A DNA stretch of 64,000 bases from Xenoacremonium recifei (lineage: Eukaryota > Ascomycota > Sordariomycetes > Hypocreales > Nectriaceae), in NCBI GenBank assembly GCA_012184525.1, contig WOFQ01000011.1:310001-374000 (forward strand). The letters are read 5' to 3'. Shown in pieces: positions 55,101-64,000 of the stretch. How positions within the stretch are numbered: the stretch's first letter is position 1; each line of letters starts with the position of its first letter. The notes under the pieces are model-generated. The model saw only the letters and a list, made by a program, of their open reading frames with translations, searched no databases and had not been told where the DNA came from. Both the position numbers and the translations under genes were made by a program.

Positions 55101-58097
55101 CTATCTGCGGACTGTCTCAAACATCCTGGCATATGCTGGGGACATATCGTGGGCAGTTCTGGCTTCGAAACACATATCAATACAGGGTCAACAAATACAG
55201 ATCAGCAGTAAGTGCGCTGCTGTTACTCTTTTTGTCTGTGGTGCTAATCGGTTGTAGCCGGCGGCGGTGAGAATGAATTGACTCTACAGGAGTTCTTCGT
55301 TCAAGTCTGCATGAGGTGTATTACAGGAAACCCTGCTACGTCGTCTGATAAAGAGTTCAACGACCGTGTCAGTCACCTGTACAGATACGCACTCGGTCTT
55401 CTGCACAAGTTCCTTCTGAGCCGATACGCAGCTTCCTTATCCAGTCTTCACCTCGAAAATGTTCTTATCGAGCGACTTTTCAGGTCCTTGACTGGCTCAG
55501 ACGCGTATGTGCAAGTGCTGCTGCTTGAGGCTACACACGACGCGCTCAAACTCCGAGACCTCGTCCCTATCGATCTACCGACATCGCCAGGTACTGAAAA
55601 GAGGGGCATGAATTTCGACACTGTACGATCTAGCAGGCTGTCCGTTGCAACAAACGAATCCCGCCCTGCCGTCTCAACACCTCCTCCACAGTTGCTTAAG
55701 TGCCTACAAGACGGCTTAAGCTCCCCGTCGAGCCGTACTGTGCTTGATAGTTGGATCTCATTCCTTACCGAGTGTCTACCATTCTATGCCGATTCTATCT
55801 TCCAAGTCTTGATACCATTAGTTGAGACTCTCTGCAAAGAAATTGGAACAACTTTTGACAATCTAAGAGACACCTTTCAGTCTACGTCACTCGCATCAGG
55901 AGACAACCTCGCGACACCGGAATCAACACTGATATACCTTCTCAACGGACTCGAACAGGTGTTGGCCAAAGGCCACGACCAACTACTCTCGGAAGAGGCC
56001 AGGGTACAGATTGCTAAGAGCCCCGATCAACCGCAGTCGCTATTCGGGAGCATGGTTTCGGGTGTTTTCCAGACAGACACGCCACAGTCTCGAAGCGCCA
56101 CGGCGAATGACAGACTAACAGTACACCTTGCGTTCCAGGATGCCGTTCGCATATGCTACAAGATCTGGTCATGGGGTCAAGGTGACGACTCAAAGCGGCA
56201 ACATCAATCCTCCGCATCTTCCTTCACCTACACGTCCCTCCGTATGAGGAACCGGGCTAGACGGTTGCTCGAGCATCTGTTCAATGCAGAAAATCTAGAA
56301 TGTCTGGAAACTGTTATAGATATATGGAAGACATCGATGACTGAGAACCAACCGTCGGAGGTATTCAACCTACTCGCAGCACTGGAAGCGTCCAGGCCCC
56401 GACACAGCATTCCGGCACTGTTCAACGCCATCTACAGTCGAACAAACCCTGGCGCCTTGGAGCCTTCCCGCAAGTCGACAATGACTATATCCCTACAGGA
56501 TACAGATCTGGTCGTGTTCCTGGTGGAATACGCGAGGTCACTGGATGACGATGCTATGGATGAGATATGGCCAGACTGCATGACCTTCTTGAAGGATCTG
56601 CTAGGAAACCCCTTCCCTCACAGGCAAACTTTGCCGAACTTGGTTGAGTTCGCCGCCGTTCTGGGAGCAAAGGTCGACAACACCAACTTCGGAGAGCAGA
56701 AAAGGATGCGAAGGGAACTAGGAGTAAGTGGCCCGCTGCCAGCTATGGCTAGATAAGAATAATGTTCTAACTTGATATAGGATACCTTCCTTCGCCTGTT
56801 GACTGCTCTATTTACAACAAGGCCAATCACTTTTGCTGACACTCCGGCGTCAATTGGCACTCCGGAGAAGCACAAGCCCGACATGGTCCGGCGAGGCACT
56901 CTTAATGGGACCAGCGACTCCTCGGATGATGTCGTGGCAATGCTGGCGTCTGTCGTGCCAACTCTGGCCAAGATCCTAGTCGACCCCGACCGCGTACTCT
57001 CTGCAGCTGGGACCATTTCAGCCAGCGTCATCGGCCCAACAATTAAGGCGAGGGCGTTCCCCGACAATGTTTCTAAGAGTACAGTCCAGTTGCTCCAAGA
57101 GCTCTCTAGGGTTCAGGGAAACCAGAAGACTTGGAAAAAAGATGTTGGGGATGCCTTCAATGATCCCAAGTTCTTTGCCATGAACCTTAGCTTGGCGAAG
57201 GATGGCTGGATACCATTGTTGAGGCAGTGGACTCTAGCAGACAAAGACAGGATGACTGAGATTGTTGCACGCATTAACCCTCCCACCACGGCTGGAATTG
57301 TATTCGGAGTGGGTGCTACATCTGCTCGATTAGAAGCAGATCGCAAGACTCAGCTGAATTTGAGGCGAATCGCAACGTTGATCCTGGCGGCTGCGGATGA
57401 CGCCTTTGCCGGAGAACTCACTACCGTCTTCGGCAAACTGGTAGAGCTTCTGGCTGCCTCGGCCACGTCTTCACCGTCCTCTGCCACTCGTGCTGATATC
57501 TACATGGTCGTTCGAGCTCTGGCATTGAAGACAAGCGCCATCAATCTCGGCATGCTCTGGCCCGTCGTCAATGCCGAAATCCACGCCGCCATCTCCTCGG
57601 TTGTGGCCCCTGACAACAGCACTGCCTCGGACACCTACACCAATGCCTCGATTCTTCAGGCATGCAAACTCCTAGATGTCCTAATCTGCGTTGCTCCAGA
57701 CGACTTCCAGCTGCATGAGTGGCTGTTCATCACGGACACAATCGACGCGGTCTACCGATCTGCAAACTACCAGTCCGTGGCTCTTGTTGACGAGCTTTCG
57801 GAGGAACTCGGCGCCTCGGCGACCAACTCAGCAACGCAACCCGAGTCCGTCGCCCACCTGATCGCCAGTGGCTCATCCAGACGGCCCCTTCTCGGCGGAA
57901 CCGGCGGCATCAACGACGAGGTCAGCCTCGAGAGGAAGGACGAGCTCGTTGCCAAGGTGCTGCGCCCGTTCTTTGGCCAGCTCAGCATCTTTGCGTTTGA
58001 AACGACCTACGCGATGGGACGACTGGATCGCGAAGCCTGCATCCAGGGTCTACTGAAGGATATTTTTGACGAGCGAAGCATTGTCAAGGCGCTATAG
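52180..58097 (+). CDS. DOP1: Dopey family protein DOP1
   Basis: Six exons (52180-52279, 52358-52467, 52527-54916, 54966-55207, 55258-56723, 56781-58097) with introns of 78, 59, 49, 50 and 57 nt join to 1874 aa, the usual size for fungal Dop1. The Dopey N-terminal domain spans the first exons: DKHYRKYAHGVDRAL, FETALEEWADYISFLNRLLK, then IPAKATVAKRLSQCLNPSLPSGVHQKALEVYNYIF. The rest is a long helical-repeat protein with several conserved patches and a C-terminal part with LVAKVLRPFFGQLSIFAFETTYAMGRLDREACIQ. Dop1 works with the Mon2 scaffold and the Neo1 flippase in Golgi and endosome trafficking and membrane organisation; Aspergillus dopA mutants show altered morphogenesis. The start MALEPGPGRRSVSPES has a good context (CGCCATGG). 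Confidence 0.94.
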
Positions 58098-58266
58098 AAT
58101 TGAGAATTGAGGGGCTATTGCACGTGCGAGTCTAAACGGGAGCATGTATTTGGCGATTAAAAACTTATGTACTAGAAAAAAGGGGTTGGCGTTGGGAGCG
58201 AACGAGATCAACCAGGTCCAACACAGCCTTGTGACGTCTCAACGTGCTTTTTTCTTTCCCTTCCTA

Positions 58267-59508
58267 TTACCACGCCTTGGTCCAGAGGGCCAGGCCAGTG
58301 AAGCCAGCCCGGGATCCCACGCTTGAGAGGTCCAGCGTGTGGGCGACGTGAGGCTTGGAGCGGCCACCGACCTGGAGGTCAATCGAGGCGATCTCCGCGG
58401 TGCCCTGCAGCGCATACAGGTAGTCGCCGTCAATGACACCGTCAAAGTTGCCCATGCCAGCCGCCAGCCCGGAAATCACATACTTGGTCTCGCCCGAGAA
58501 GGGGTCCAGCGTCACGATGCTCGAGTTGCCGCCGTCGAGGATATACGCAGCGTCGAACTCGCCCGACACGCGCGTCCAGCATGCCGCCGCCTGGCCTGCG
58601 ATGGTGACCTTGTGAGTAACACGCACCGTCCAGTCGGCCTCAACAGCGATCAACGAAGCGCCATATGCAGGGTCCGTCACCACGGCCGTGCAGCTCGATG
58701 TCCACGCCGTGCCGAAGGGGAGCAGCAAGCCCGGAGGACGGCTCACAACGGGCGTCTCGCTGACCACACCATGCTCATCGATAGGATACACATAAATATA
58801 ACCTGGGTCCGTGCCATCGCCCTTAACCATGACAAACACAGCCGTCTCATCCGGGTTGAACAGCACATCCGATGTCGTCCCCGCGGGACCCAGGGGCGTA
58901 GCCGTCTGGTTGACGGGCAGCGGCCGCAGCGAGCCCTGAGGCGTCAGCGAGCCGCACGAGGAGGCCGTGAAGCACTCCAGACCGGCGATCGGACCGGTGT
59001 TGGCGACGCACACGAGGTTGTGCCGCGGGGAGTAGGCCAGCGTGTTGGGCACGTCGCCGGCGGTCGCCACAGGGGCGCCGAGGAGCGTCGGGTGCAGCGG
59101 ATCGTGGGCCGCGATGTAGAACCGCGCGAGGGTGCTGGAGCCCGGGTTGACGGTGAAGAGATCGTTGCCGTGGACGACGACCGAGTCCTGCGAGAAGATA
59201 GGGTCTGGGGGTGTATCAGCGGATGAGTGTTCTCCTCAGGAGTTCTATTCATCAGGGGCTGGCTTGGCTTTCTTACCGACGGTCACTTGGCCCATGGCAT
59301 TGTTGCTGATCAAACCAGCGCCGCCTGACGACGTCTTCACTGGCGAGCCCAGCGAGCCTGAGCTGCGGTCGATGGGCACAGCGACGATGCTGGCTCCTGA
59401 AGGGTCGTTGTCGAGGAAGTACAGCACGCTGTCGGGGGTGTGTTGCGGCAGGGCGTGGGCTTGCAGCACGGAGGTGGCGCCCAGCGCAAGAACTGAGAGG
59501 AACTTCAT
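58267..59508 (-). CDS. Secreted lactonase-like beta-propeller protein
   Basis: Two exons (59277-59508, 58267-59204; 72-nt intron) give 389 aa. The start MKFLSVLALGATSVLQAHALP is a clear signal peptide with cleavage near residue 20. The body has repeating blade-like segments: SVLYFLDNDPSGASIVAVPID, PNTLAYSPRHNLVCVANTG, TSDVLFNPDETAVFVMVKGDG, AYGASLIAVEADWTVRV and NSSIVTLDPFSGETKYVISG. This is the pattern of the 7-bladed lactonase / 3-carboxymuconate cyclase-like family, widespread as secreted proteins in filamentous fungi; few have proven activities, so no substrate is assigned. The frame joins G|AC across the intron. Its stop is 169 bp from that of DOP1 (convergent). Confidence 0.82.
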
Positions 59509-60701
59509 AATTGCAGGTCTATCTGAGTCGCTTCAACGAGTGGATGAGTGCAGCTCTTCGCGAGTCTCCTCCCCGTCTCTGCCCTCATGTCTTTATACTT
59601 ACATCGTTGTCGCCTCGCCTCGCCTCGCCGCTCCGCCCGACTAACACGATCCGGCCCAGCACCGTTACCTCCGCGTCCCGAACCCCCTCCTCTCATCTCA
59701 TCGCAACGGGCCTCAGCCCTGCCGCTTCACCCGTCCAGGTCCCAACGGCCAGGAAGGTCCCCATCACAGGCCATCAAGCCGGTAGGTCGGGAAATTGAGA
59801 CGGCGCAACGTTCCGCCGCACATACTTCCGTTTCTGTCGGGATCAACAACCGAGCCGCTGCGTCAATCTGGGGAAACGACAGGGAAGAGGAAGTTTTGAT
59901 TCCACATCTGCTGTCTGAAGGGAGTGTAAGTCGAAGGACGGTCCGTTGCCTTAGGTAAGGTTGTGGGGATGCGATTTGATTCCAAATCGTGCATGAGGCC
60001 CGACGACGCCAATCACGGGCCGCGCTGGTGGCTCATGTAATCAATCTCACGCGAGGTTGAAAGAAGAGTCCCGATCAGGGGTAAACAACGTGCAGCTCGT
60101 ATTGGTCAATTGCTGAAATTCAAGGAATGACGGCAGACTGAGCGCATGTATGATCTAGGTCCGGGCCCTGGTAGAACAATCTCGCAGTAACCTTCTCAAC
60201 CGGGAACAGTCAGTCACCTCACAATTTATCCATCTATGTGACCATCAAGTATCCCTTTATTGAGCTGTCTGTCGGCTGTTTCTCTTTGAAGCATTGTCTC
60301 ATCACATTGTAATAGATGATCGTCGTATCCTATCCTGGTTGTTTTTGTTGTTTATCCAACTCGAGATGGCCGTCCGTGAGCCGGGATTAAGCATTGTCGC
60401 CTCGACTCCTTCGCGCCTGGTTCTCCAAGAAACAAAGTCCTATGAGCTTGGTAAATCTTTCATCCACTTTCGTCCGCTTTCAGCCGCCTTCGTCCGCTCC
60501 CAAGTCAACTCCGATGCCATCGCAAGTCTTCGTGGTCCGGACTCCGGGCCCTCCTGGTGTGATTCCAAACTGCGACGATCCATCCCCATACCTCTCGCAA
60601 TCCACTTTGTACAAGTCCGCGCACGACCGGTTGAATCTTCAGATCCATCGTGAGCAAGTTTTGGTGGCAAGACTGATATCCTGCAATCCTTCGCATTCCC
60701 C
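59509..60701. other. Spacer with lactonase promoter
   Basis: 1.2 kb between the lactonase-like gene start and the bZIP gene stop, both on the minus strand. A pyrimidine-rich stretch at 59560-59700, directly upstream of the signal-peptide gene, is probably its leader on the minus strand. No gene is seen. Confidence 0.6.
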
Positions 60702-62382
60702 TCAAGCCGGACCCAGCACCCGGCTCACCACGCTCTCGAAGGCCTCCCGCTCCATCGCCGCGCCAAAGTTGACACACTTTACGACGCCGTTAAACTCCTG
60801 CTTCAGAGCCTCTAAAACTCTCTCATCCAGCATCCTAGCCACTCCATACCTGTTCGCTAACTCGAACCACGCCTGAACTGGCGTCAACTCCGTGTAGCCG
60901 GGGTTGAGCGTTCCAGCCAGGCTGCGAACCTCGTCGAGCGAGATGCCTGTCGCCGGCCAGTCGAAGTTTATCACCTTGCCCTTGGGAGGATTCAAGTTGT
61001 CTGGCATTCCCTTGCCCGTGACCTTGCGATCCATGTATACATACTCAGGAGCCTGCGCCATGCACATGGTGGACGCCATCATGTGGTGGCCCATCGACAC
61101 ATCGCATTGGTGTTCGTGGCCAAGGAAGTCGCCAAGGAAGAAATGGTTCCAACAAACATGCTCGAGCCTGGAGATATTTCGTTATTCAAGTGACTCTTTT
61201 GATGATAGGTGGAGAGGAAAGTGAGGAACTTACGCCAGGATAAAGTTAACAACCTGGTGCTCTTGGGCACGCGTGAGTTTGATCTCGCCATCGCTAGCAG
61301 CTGCAGGACTACTTTGGCTGCTGTAGCCAGAGCTTGAGCTGATGTGGAAAACCGGAGTGCCCAAGGTTGGGTCATCTCGGAGAGTAACAGTGAGGTCGTC
61401 GACGTTGATGTCGCCGAACAGCTCAGGAGTTTGCGCCTCATTTTGGGGAGAAAAGGTGTTGTCAACCTGACCAAACGCTGACGGGCTCGTGTTCAGCGAA
61501 AGCGCGGGATTCGTCAGTCCATTATCGCCAGCTCCGAATGGACTGCGCGCCTGGAAGGAGGCCGTAGTCTGCGTGGGAATATGTGCGGGCGGTCCCGTTA
61601 CGGCTGCAGACATCGAAGACATGGCTCCAACGCTGATGAGGAGCTGCTTGATGGCGTCGTTTTCATGCTTCAACTTCTCGTTTCCGACCTCGGTGAGCGA
61701 GATCAACTCGCGATAGTGTGAGACATCAAGCTCCAGCTGCTTGACGTACTCGGCCTTGCGTTGGCGATGCTGGATCTGAGCCCGTCGCACCTGGGCTCTG
61801 CGGAGCTTGGCCTTCTCTTCCTTCGACGGTTGTTGCTGCTGGTTCTCAGGACTTCGTCCACTGGATTCTGGCGCTACACGTTTCGGTCCGTCAGCTTTCA
61901 AGTTCTTCCGAGCCCCGCCAGTAGACGTTCGCTTTTGTGTCCAGACCATATTCGTGCTTGGACCCGTAGAGGCGATGTGTTGATGAGCAGACCAAGGAAT
62001 ATTGTTCCATGCGAGTGCGGACCCCGTCAACTTTCACCTCGTCATGTCGTGGGGGGCATGACAGATCATTAGGTGCTGACTTCCCGATCCTGCCATTGGA
62101 TTCCTCATGTCGAGCACGCTCATAATCCCATAGCCTCGCACGTCTTCAGACGAATGACAAATCTGGGGGAAGCGCTTACTTCCCGCCAAATCCCATATGA
62201 CCGCTGAAACAGGCATATCAAAACACGCACGCATAGACGGACAACTCACATTCACTGTTCGGACCCTGTCCTTGCTGCTGGACAAACTTAAGATCCCGCC
62301 CCTTCAGCTTCTCCTTTCCCTTCTTCCAGAAAGACGTGAACGATGGTCGCGGGCCTCGCTGGCCCTCACTATGATCCGACAT
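60702..62382 (-). CDS. bZIP transcription factor
   Basis: The core is certain: exon 61234-61956 codes a bZIP domain with basic region KLRRAQVRRAQIQHRQRKAEYV and a leucine-zipper-like heptad (LELDVSHYRELISLTEVGNEKL), then a disordered, Ser/Pro-rich activation-type segment. It joins over a 66-nt intron to 60702-61167, a conserved C-terminal module (HQVVNFILALEHVCWNHFFLGDFLGHEH, NFDWPATGISLDEVR, TPVQAWFELANRYG) seen in a fungal bZIP subfamily. The N-terminus is less sure. I propose exons 62250-62382 (MSDHSEGQRGPRPSFTSFWKKG) and 62038-62203, all joins in frame, giving 495 aa. A start at 61949 (MVWTQKR) would give 393 aa. Target genes cannot be read from sequence. Confidence 0.8.
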
Positions 62383-63078
62383 GGCTGTAGCTGCTGATGC
62401 GTGTGTGCTGGTGCCAACGAGTGCCGTGCCTCATGCTGCACGCCCAGAGAGTGAACGGTGCGGGTCCTCGCCGTGAAGAGCGGTTTAATCGGTGGATTGC
62501 AGTGCGAGCGTAGGCGTCTATTTCATGACTCCAGGTCTAGGGCGTTAAGAGATGGCGACGGTGAGAGAATTGCCCGTCGTCGGTGTGTTAGGGCAACTCT
62601 CCAAGCCCGGCACGTGTTCTTGAAAGGCGTGTGTATGATGCAGCTGCTCCTGCCTCGCGGGGTATTTCCTGCAGTGTCCGCTCGGAGCTTCATCGCGGCC
62701 TGAAAATGCGACCCCAAACCCGCCAATCCCCACAAGGCTGACGCTGACTCAGCCGAGGCATCTCGCGTCTTGATTCCTCATTCGGCTCAGCCTCAGACAT
62801 GCGGAATCAGACCTAGTCGGGACAGCAAGACAGAGAAAGCAACTCGATGAAGACGGATCTATACGTATTTATAGGTGATTTTGATTTCATTTTTAACTTT
62901 TGAATACCTGTCGCCAGCCGATGTCTTCCGATGAACAATTAAACTCCCAACATCAGATGGCGCATAGCCATAGTATCAAGCAAATACCAGCAAATGGTTT
63001 CCCGTACATGATTCCGCCAACGCCTCGCTGATGAGCTTCTAGAAACACATTTATATCCTCGTGACATCGTCGTCCTCA
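62383..63078. other. Spacer, bZIP promoter and RRN3 3' flank
   Basis: 696 bp containing the upstream region of the bZIP gene and the 3' end of RRN3. Overlapping short frames at 62458-62735 on both strands show no domain. Confidence 0.6.
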
Positions 63079-64000
63079 CTAATCATAGTCATCGCCCTCG
63101 CTGTCTGTGGCCGTGCCCTCCTCGAGATCTTCTTCGTCGCCCTCATCCATGTCGTCGCTGTCGTCGCTATCCTCGTCTGCGTTCAGACCAGGCACCGCCT
63201 TCCAATGAACGTAGTCACCGGCCAACCACCGCTTGCTGACTGGCAGCTGGTAGGGGTCGAAGGGGAAGTACGGATCCAGCTGGTGGAAGCTTTCGTCTTG
63301 TGCTTCGTAGCCCGCGTCACGGAGCGCGCCTCCCGTCGAGTATGTCGATGAAAGATATTGCGTCAAGTGGATTCGCTTGTTTCCCTCAACCAGCGGGTAA
63401 ACATACATGAAGTTGAGGCGGTGGGCTAATCTCGCGAATTCCTCCACAATGACCGGCGCGCAGACCTTGAGGGGATTCAATTTGCCGTAGATCTGAATGG
63501 AAAGATCCTTCCTAGAGGTGCCAATCCACTCCACCTCCTGTCCGATGTATGATGCTGGATCTTCCGGGTCAACGACATCCGGAGTCGCTACCACCAAGTC
63601 TTGCCATCGAAAGCAGAAGATGTAAAGAGTTGCCTGGACAAGGCTATAATAGGGATGAAAGCGCTTCAGGTCCGGGCCTCGGCAAATCGGCTCGTATTTT
63701 CGCCGGTACGTCTCCAGGTGGTGAAGGAGGAGTTGGAAGATGCTTCGGACCAAATGGCCTGGGATATGTGCCCCTCGAGCGACGAAACTAGCCAGATACG
63801 CCGCTGCGGCCTGCTTCAACACGTTGGGTGTGTTGTTCTGAAATGCTGTCGCGATGAGTTGTCCACAGAATGCATCCGTCAATCGTTCATGCATTTGGGC
63901 GAAGTGAAACATGAGGAACTGCGTATGCCTCGACTTGTAAGTCGGTAGGACCATGTGGTCAAACTCCCGCAGGAGGATGGTGAACATGTCAAAGGCATTG
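63079..64000 (-). CDS. RRN3: RNA polymerase I initiation factor RRN3, C-terminal part
   Basis: The gene enters from the right edge; about 306 C-terminal codons are visible, in one frame with no intron. Family landmarks: LPTYKSRHTQFLMFHFAQ, AAAAYLASFVARGAHIP, HPYYSLVQATLYIFCFRWQDL, LNPLKVCAPVIVEEFARLAHRLNFMYVYPLVEGN, and SYFPFDPYQLP-like DPYFPFDPYQLPVSKRW. The last 35 residues are a very acidic tail (DEDSDDSDDMDEGDEEDLEEG). Rrn3 (TIF-IA) binds RNA polymerase I and the promoter-bound core factor to start rRNA transcription in the nucleolus; its activity is tuned by phosphorylation with nutrient supply. The beginning of the HEAT-like repeat region lies outside the window. Confidence 0.93.
   Translation of the reverse strand, partial: NAFDMFTILLREFDHMVLPTYKSRHTQFLMFHFAQMHERLTDAFCGQLIATAFQNNTPNVLKQAAAAYLASFVARGAHIPGHLVRSIFQLLLHHLETYRRKYEPICRGPDLKRFHPYYSLVQATLYIFCFRWQDLVVATPDVVDPEDPASYIGQEVEWIGTSRKDLSIQIYGKLNPLKVCAPVIVEEFARLAHRLNFMYVYPLVEGNKRIHLTQYLSSTYSTGGALRDAGYEAQDESFHQLDPYFPFDPYQLPVSKRWLAGDYVHWKAVPGLNADEDSDDSDDMDEGDEEDLEEGTATDSEGDDYD

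Noticed and set aside
58339..59226. 295-aa plus-strand ORF over the lactonase-like gene
   Set aside because: It is a shadow of the minus-strand gene, Arg/His/Val-rich, with no recognisable fold or splice logic.

Overview
This window comes from a filamentous ascomycete (Pezizomycotina, most likely Sordariomycetes). Genes lie on both strands and are split by short introns, mostly 46-90 nt, with GTRAGT-type donors and CTAAC/CTGAC-like branch sites. Most genes are conserved fungal housekeeping families. No bacterial operon, ribosome-binding site, tRNA, rRNA or CRISPR array was seen. Gene models were built by joining frames by eye at consensus splice sites; nearly all joins keep an open frame and restore a family motif.

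Left part (1-14 kb): the first codons of a pyruvate carboxylase leave the window on the minus strand. After 4.8 kb of non-coding DNA comes the mitochondrial pyruvate carrier subunit MPC1 (minus), then a 247-aa protein of unknown function with a Cys/His-rich tail. About 6 kb of gene-poor sequence follows, with one weak ORF, a strong G-quadruplex motif and scattered TATATA tracts.

14-28 kb: a complete NF-X1/FAP1-type zinc-finger protein, a BEM46-like alpha/beta hydrolase, a 4.5-kb spacer with two exon-like fragments, a LYAR-type nucleolar zinc-finger protein and the peroxisomal RING ligase PEX10.

28-39.3 kb: the most cluster-like segment. A Zn2Cys6 regulator diverges from an aldose 1-epimerase across an AT-rich promoter, followed by a short-chain dehydrogenase. 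Next, a D-glutamate cyclase-like protein (DUF1445) diverges from a eukaryotic-type 5-oxoprolinase. The last pair fits a D-glutamate to 5-oxoproline to glutamate route.

39.3-43.7 kb: an AT-rich island carries a previously hidden three-exon gene for a 130-aa secreted protein with 12 cysteines (effector-like), under a TATA box and a (CT)15 leader. Next is a membrane-anchored type-B carboxylesterase interrupted by a one-base frameshift.

44-64 kb: a 1009-aa disordered protein and a 180-aa Ser-rich protein, both unknown; the divergent trafficking pair MON1/DOP1; a secreted lactonase-like beta-propeller protein; a bZIP regulator; and the C-terminal part of the RNA polymerase I factor RRN3, which runs off the right edge.
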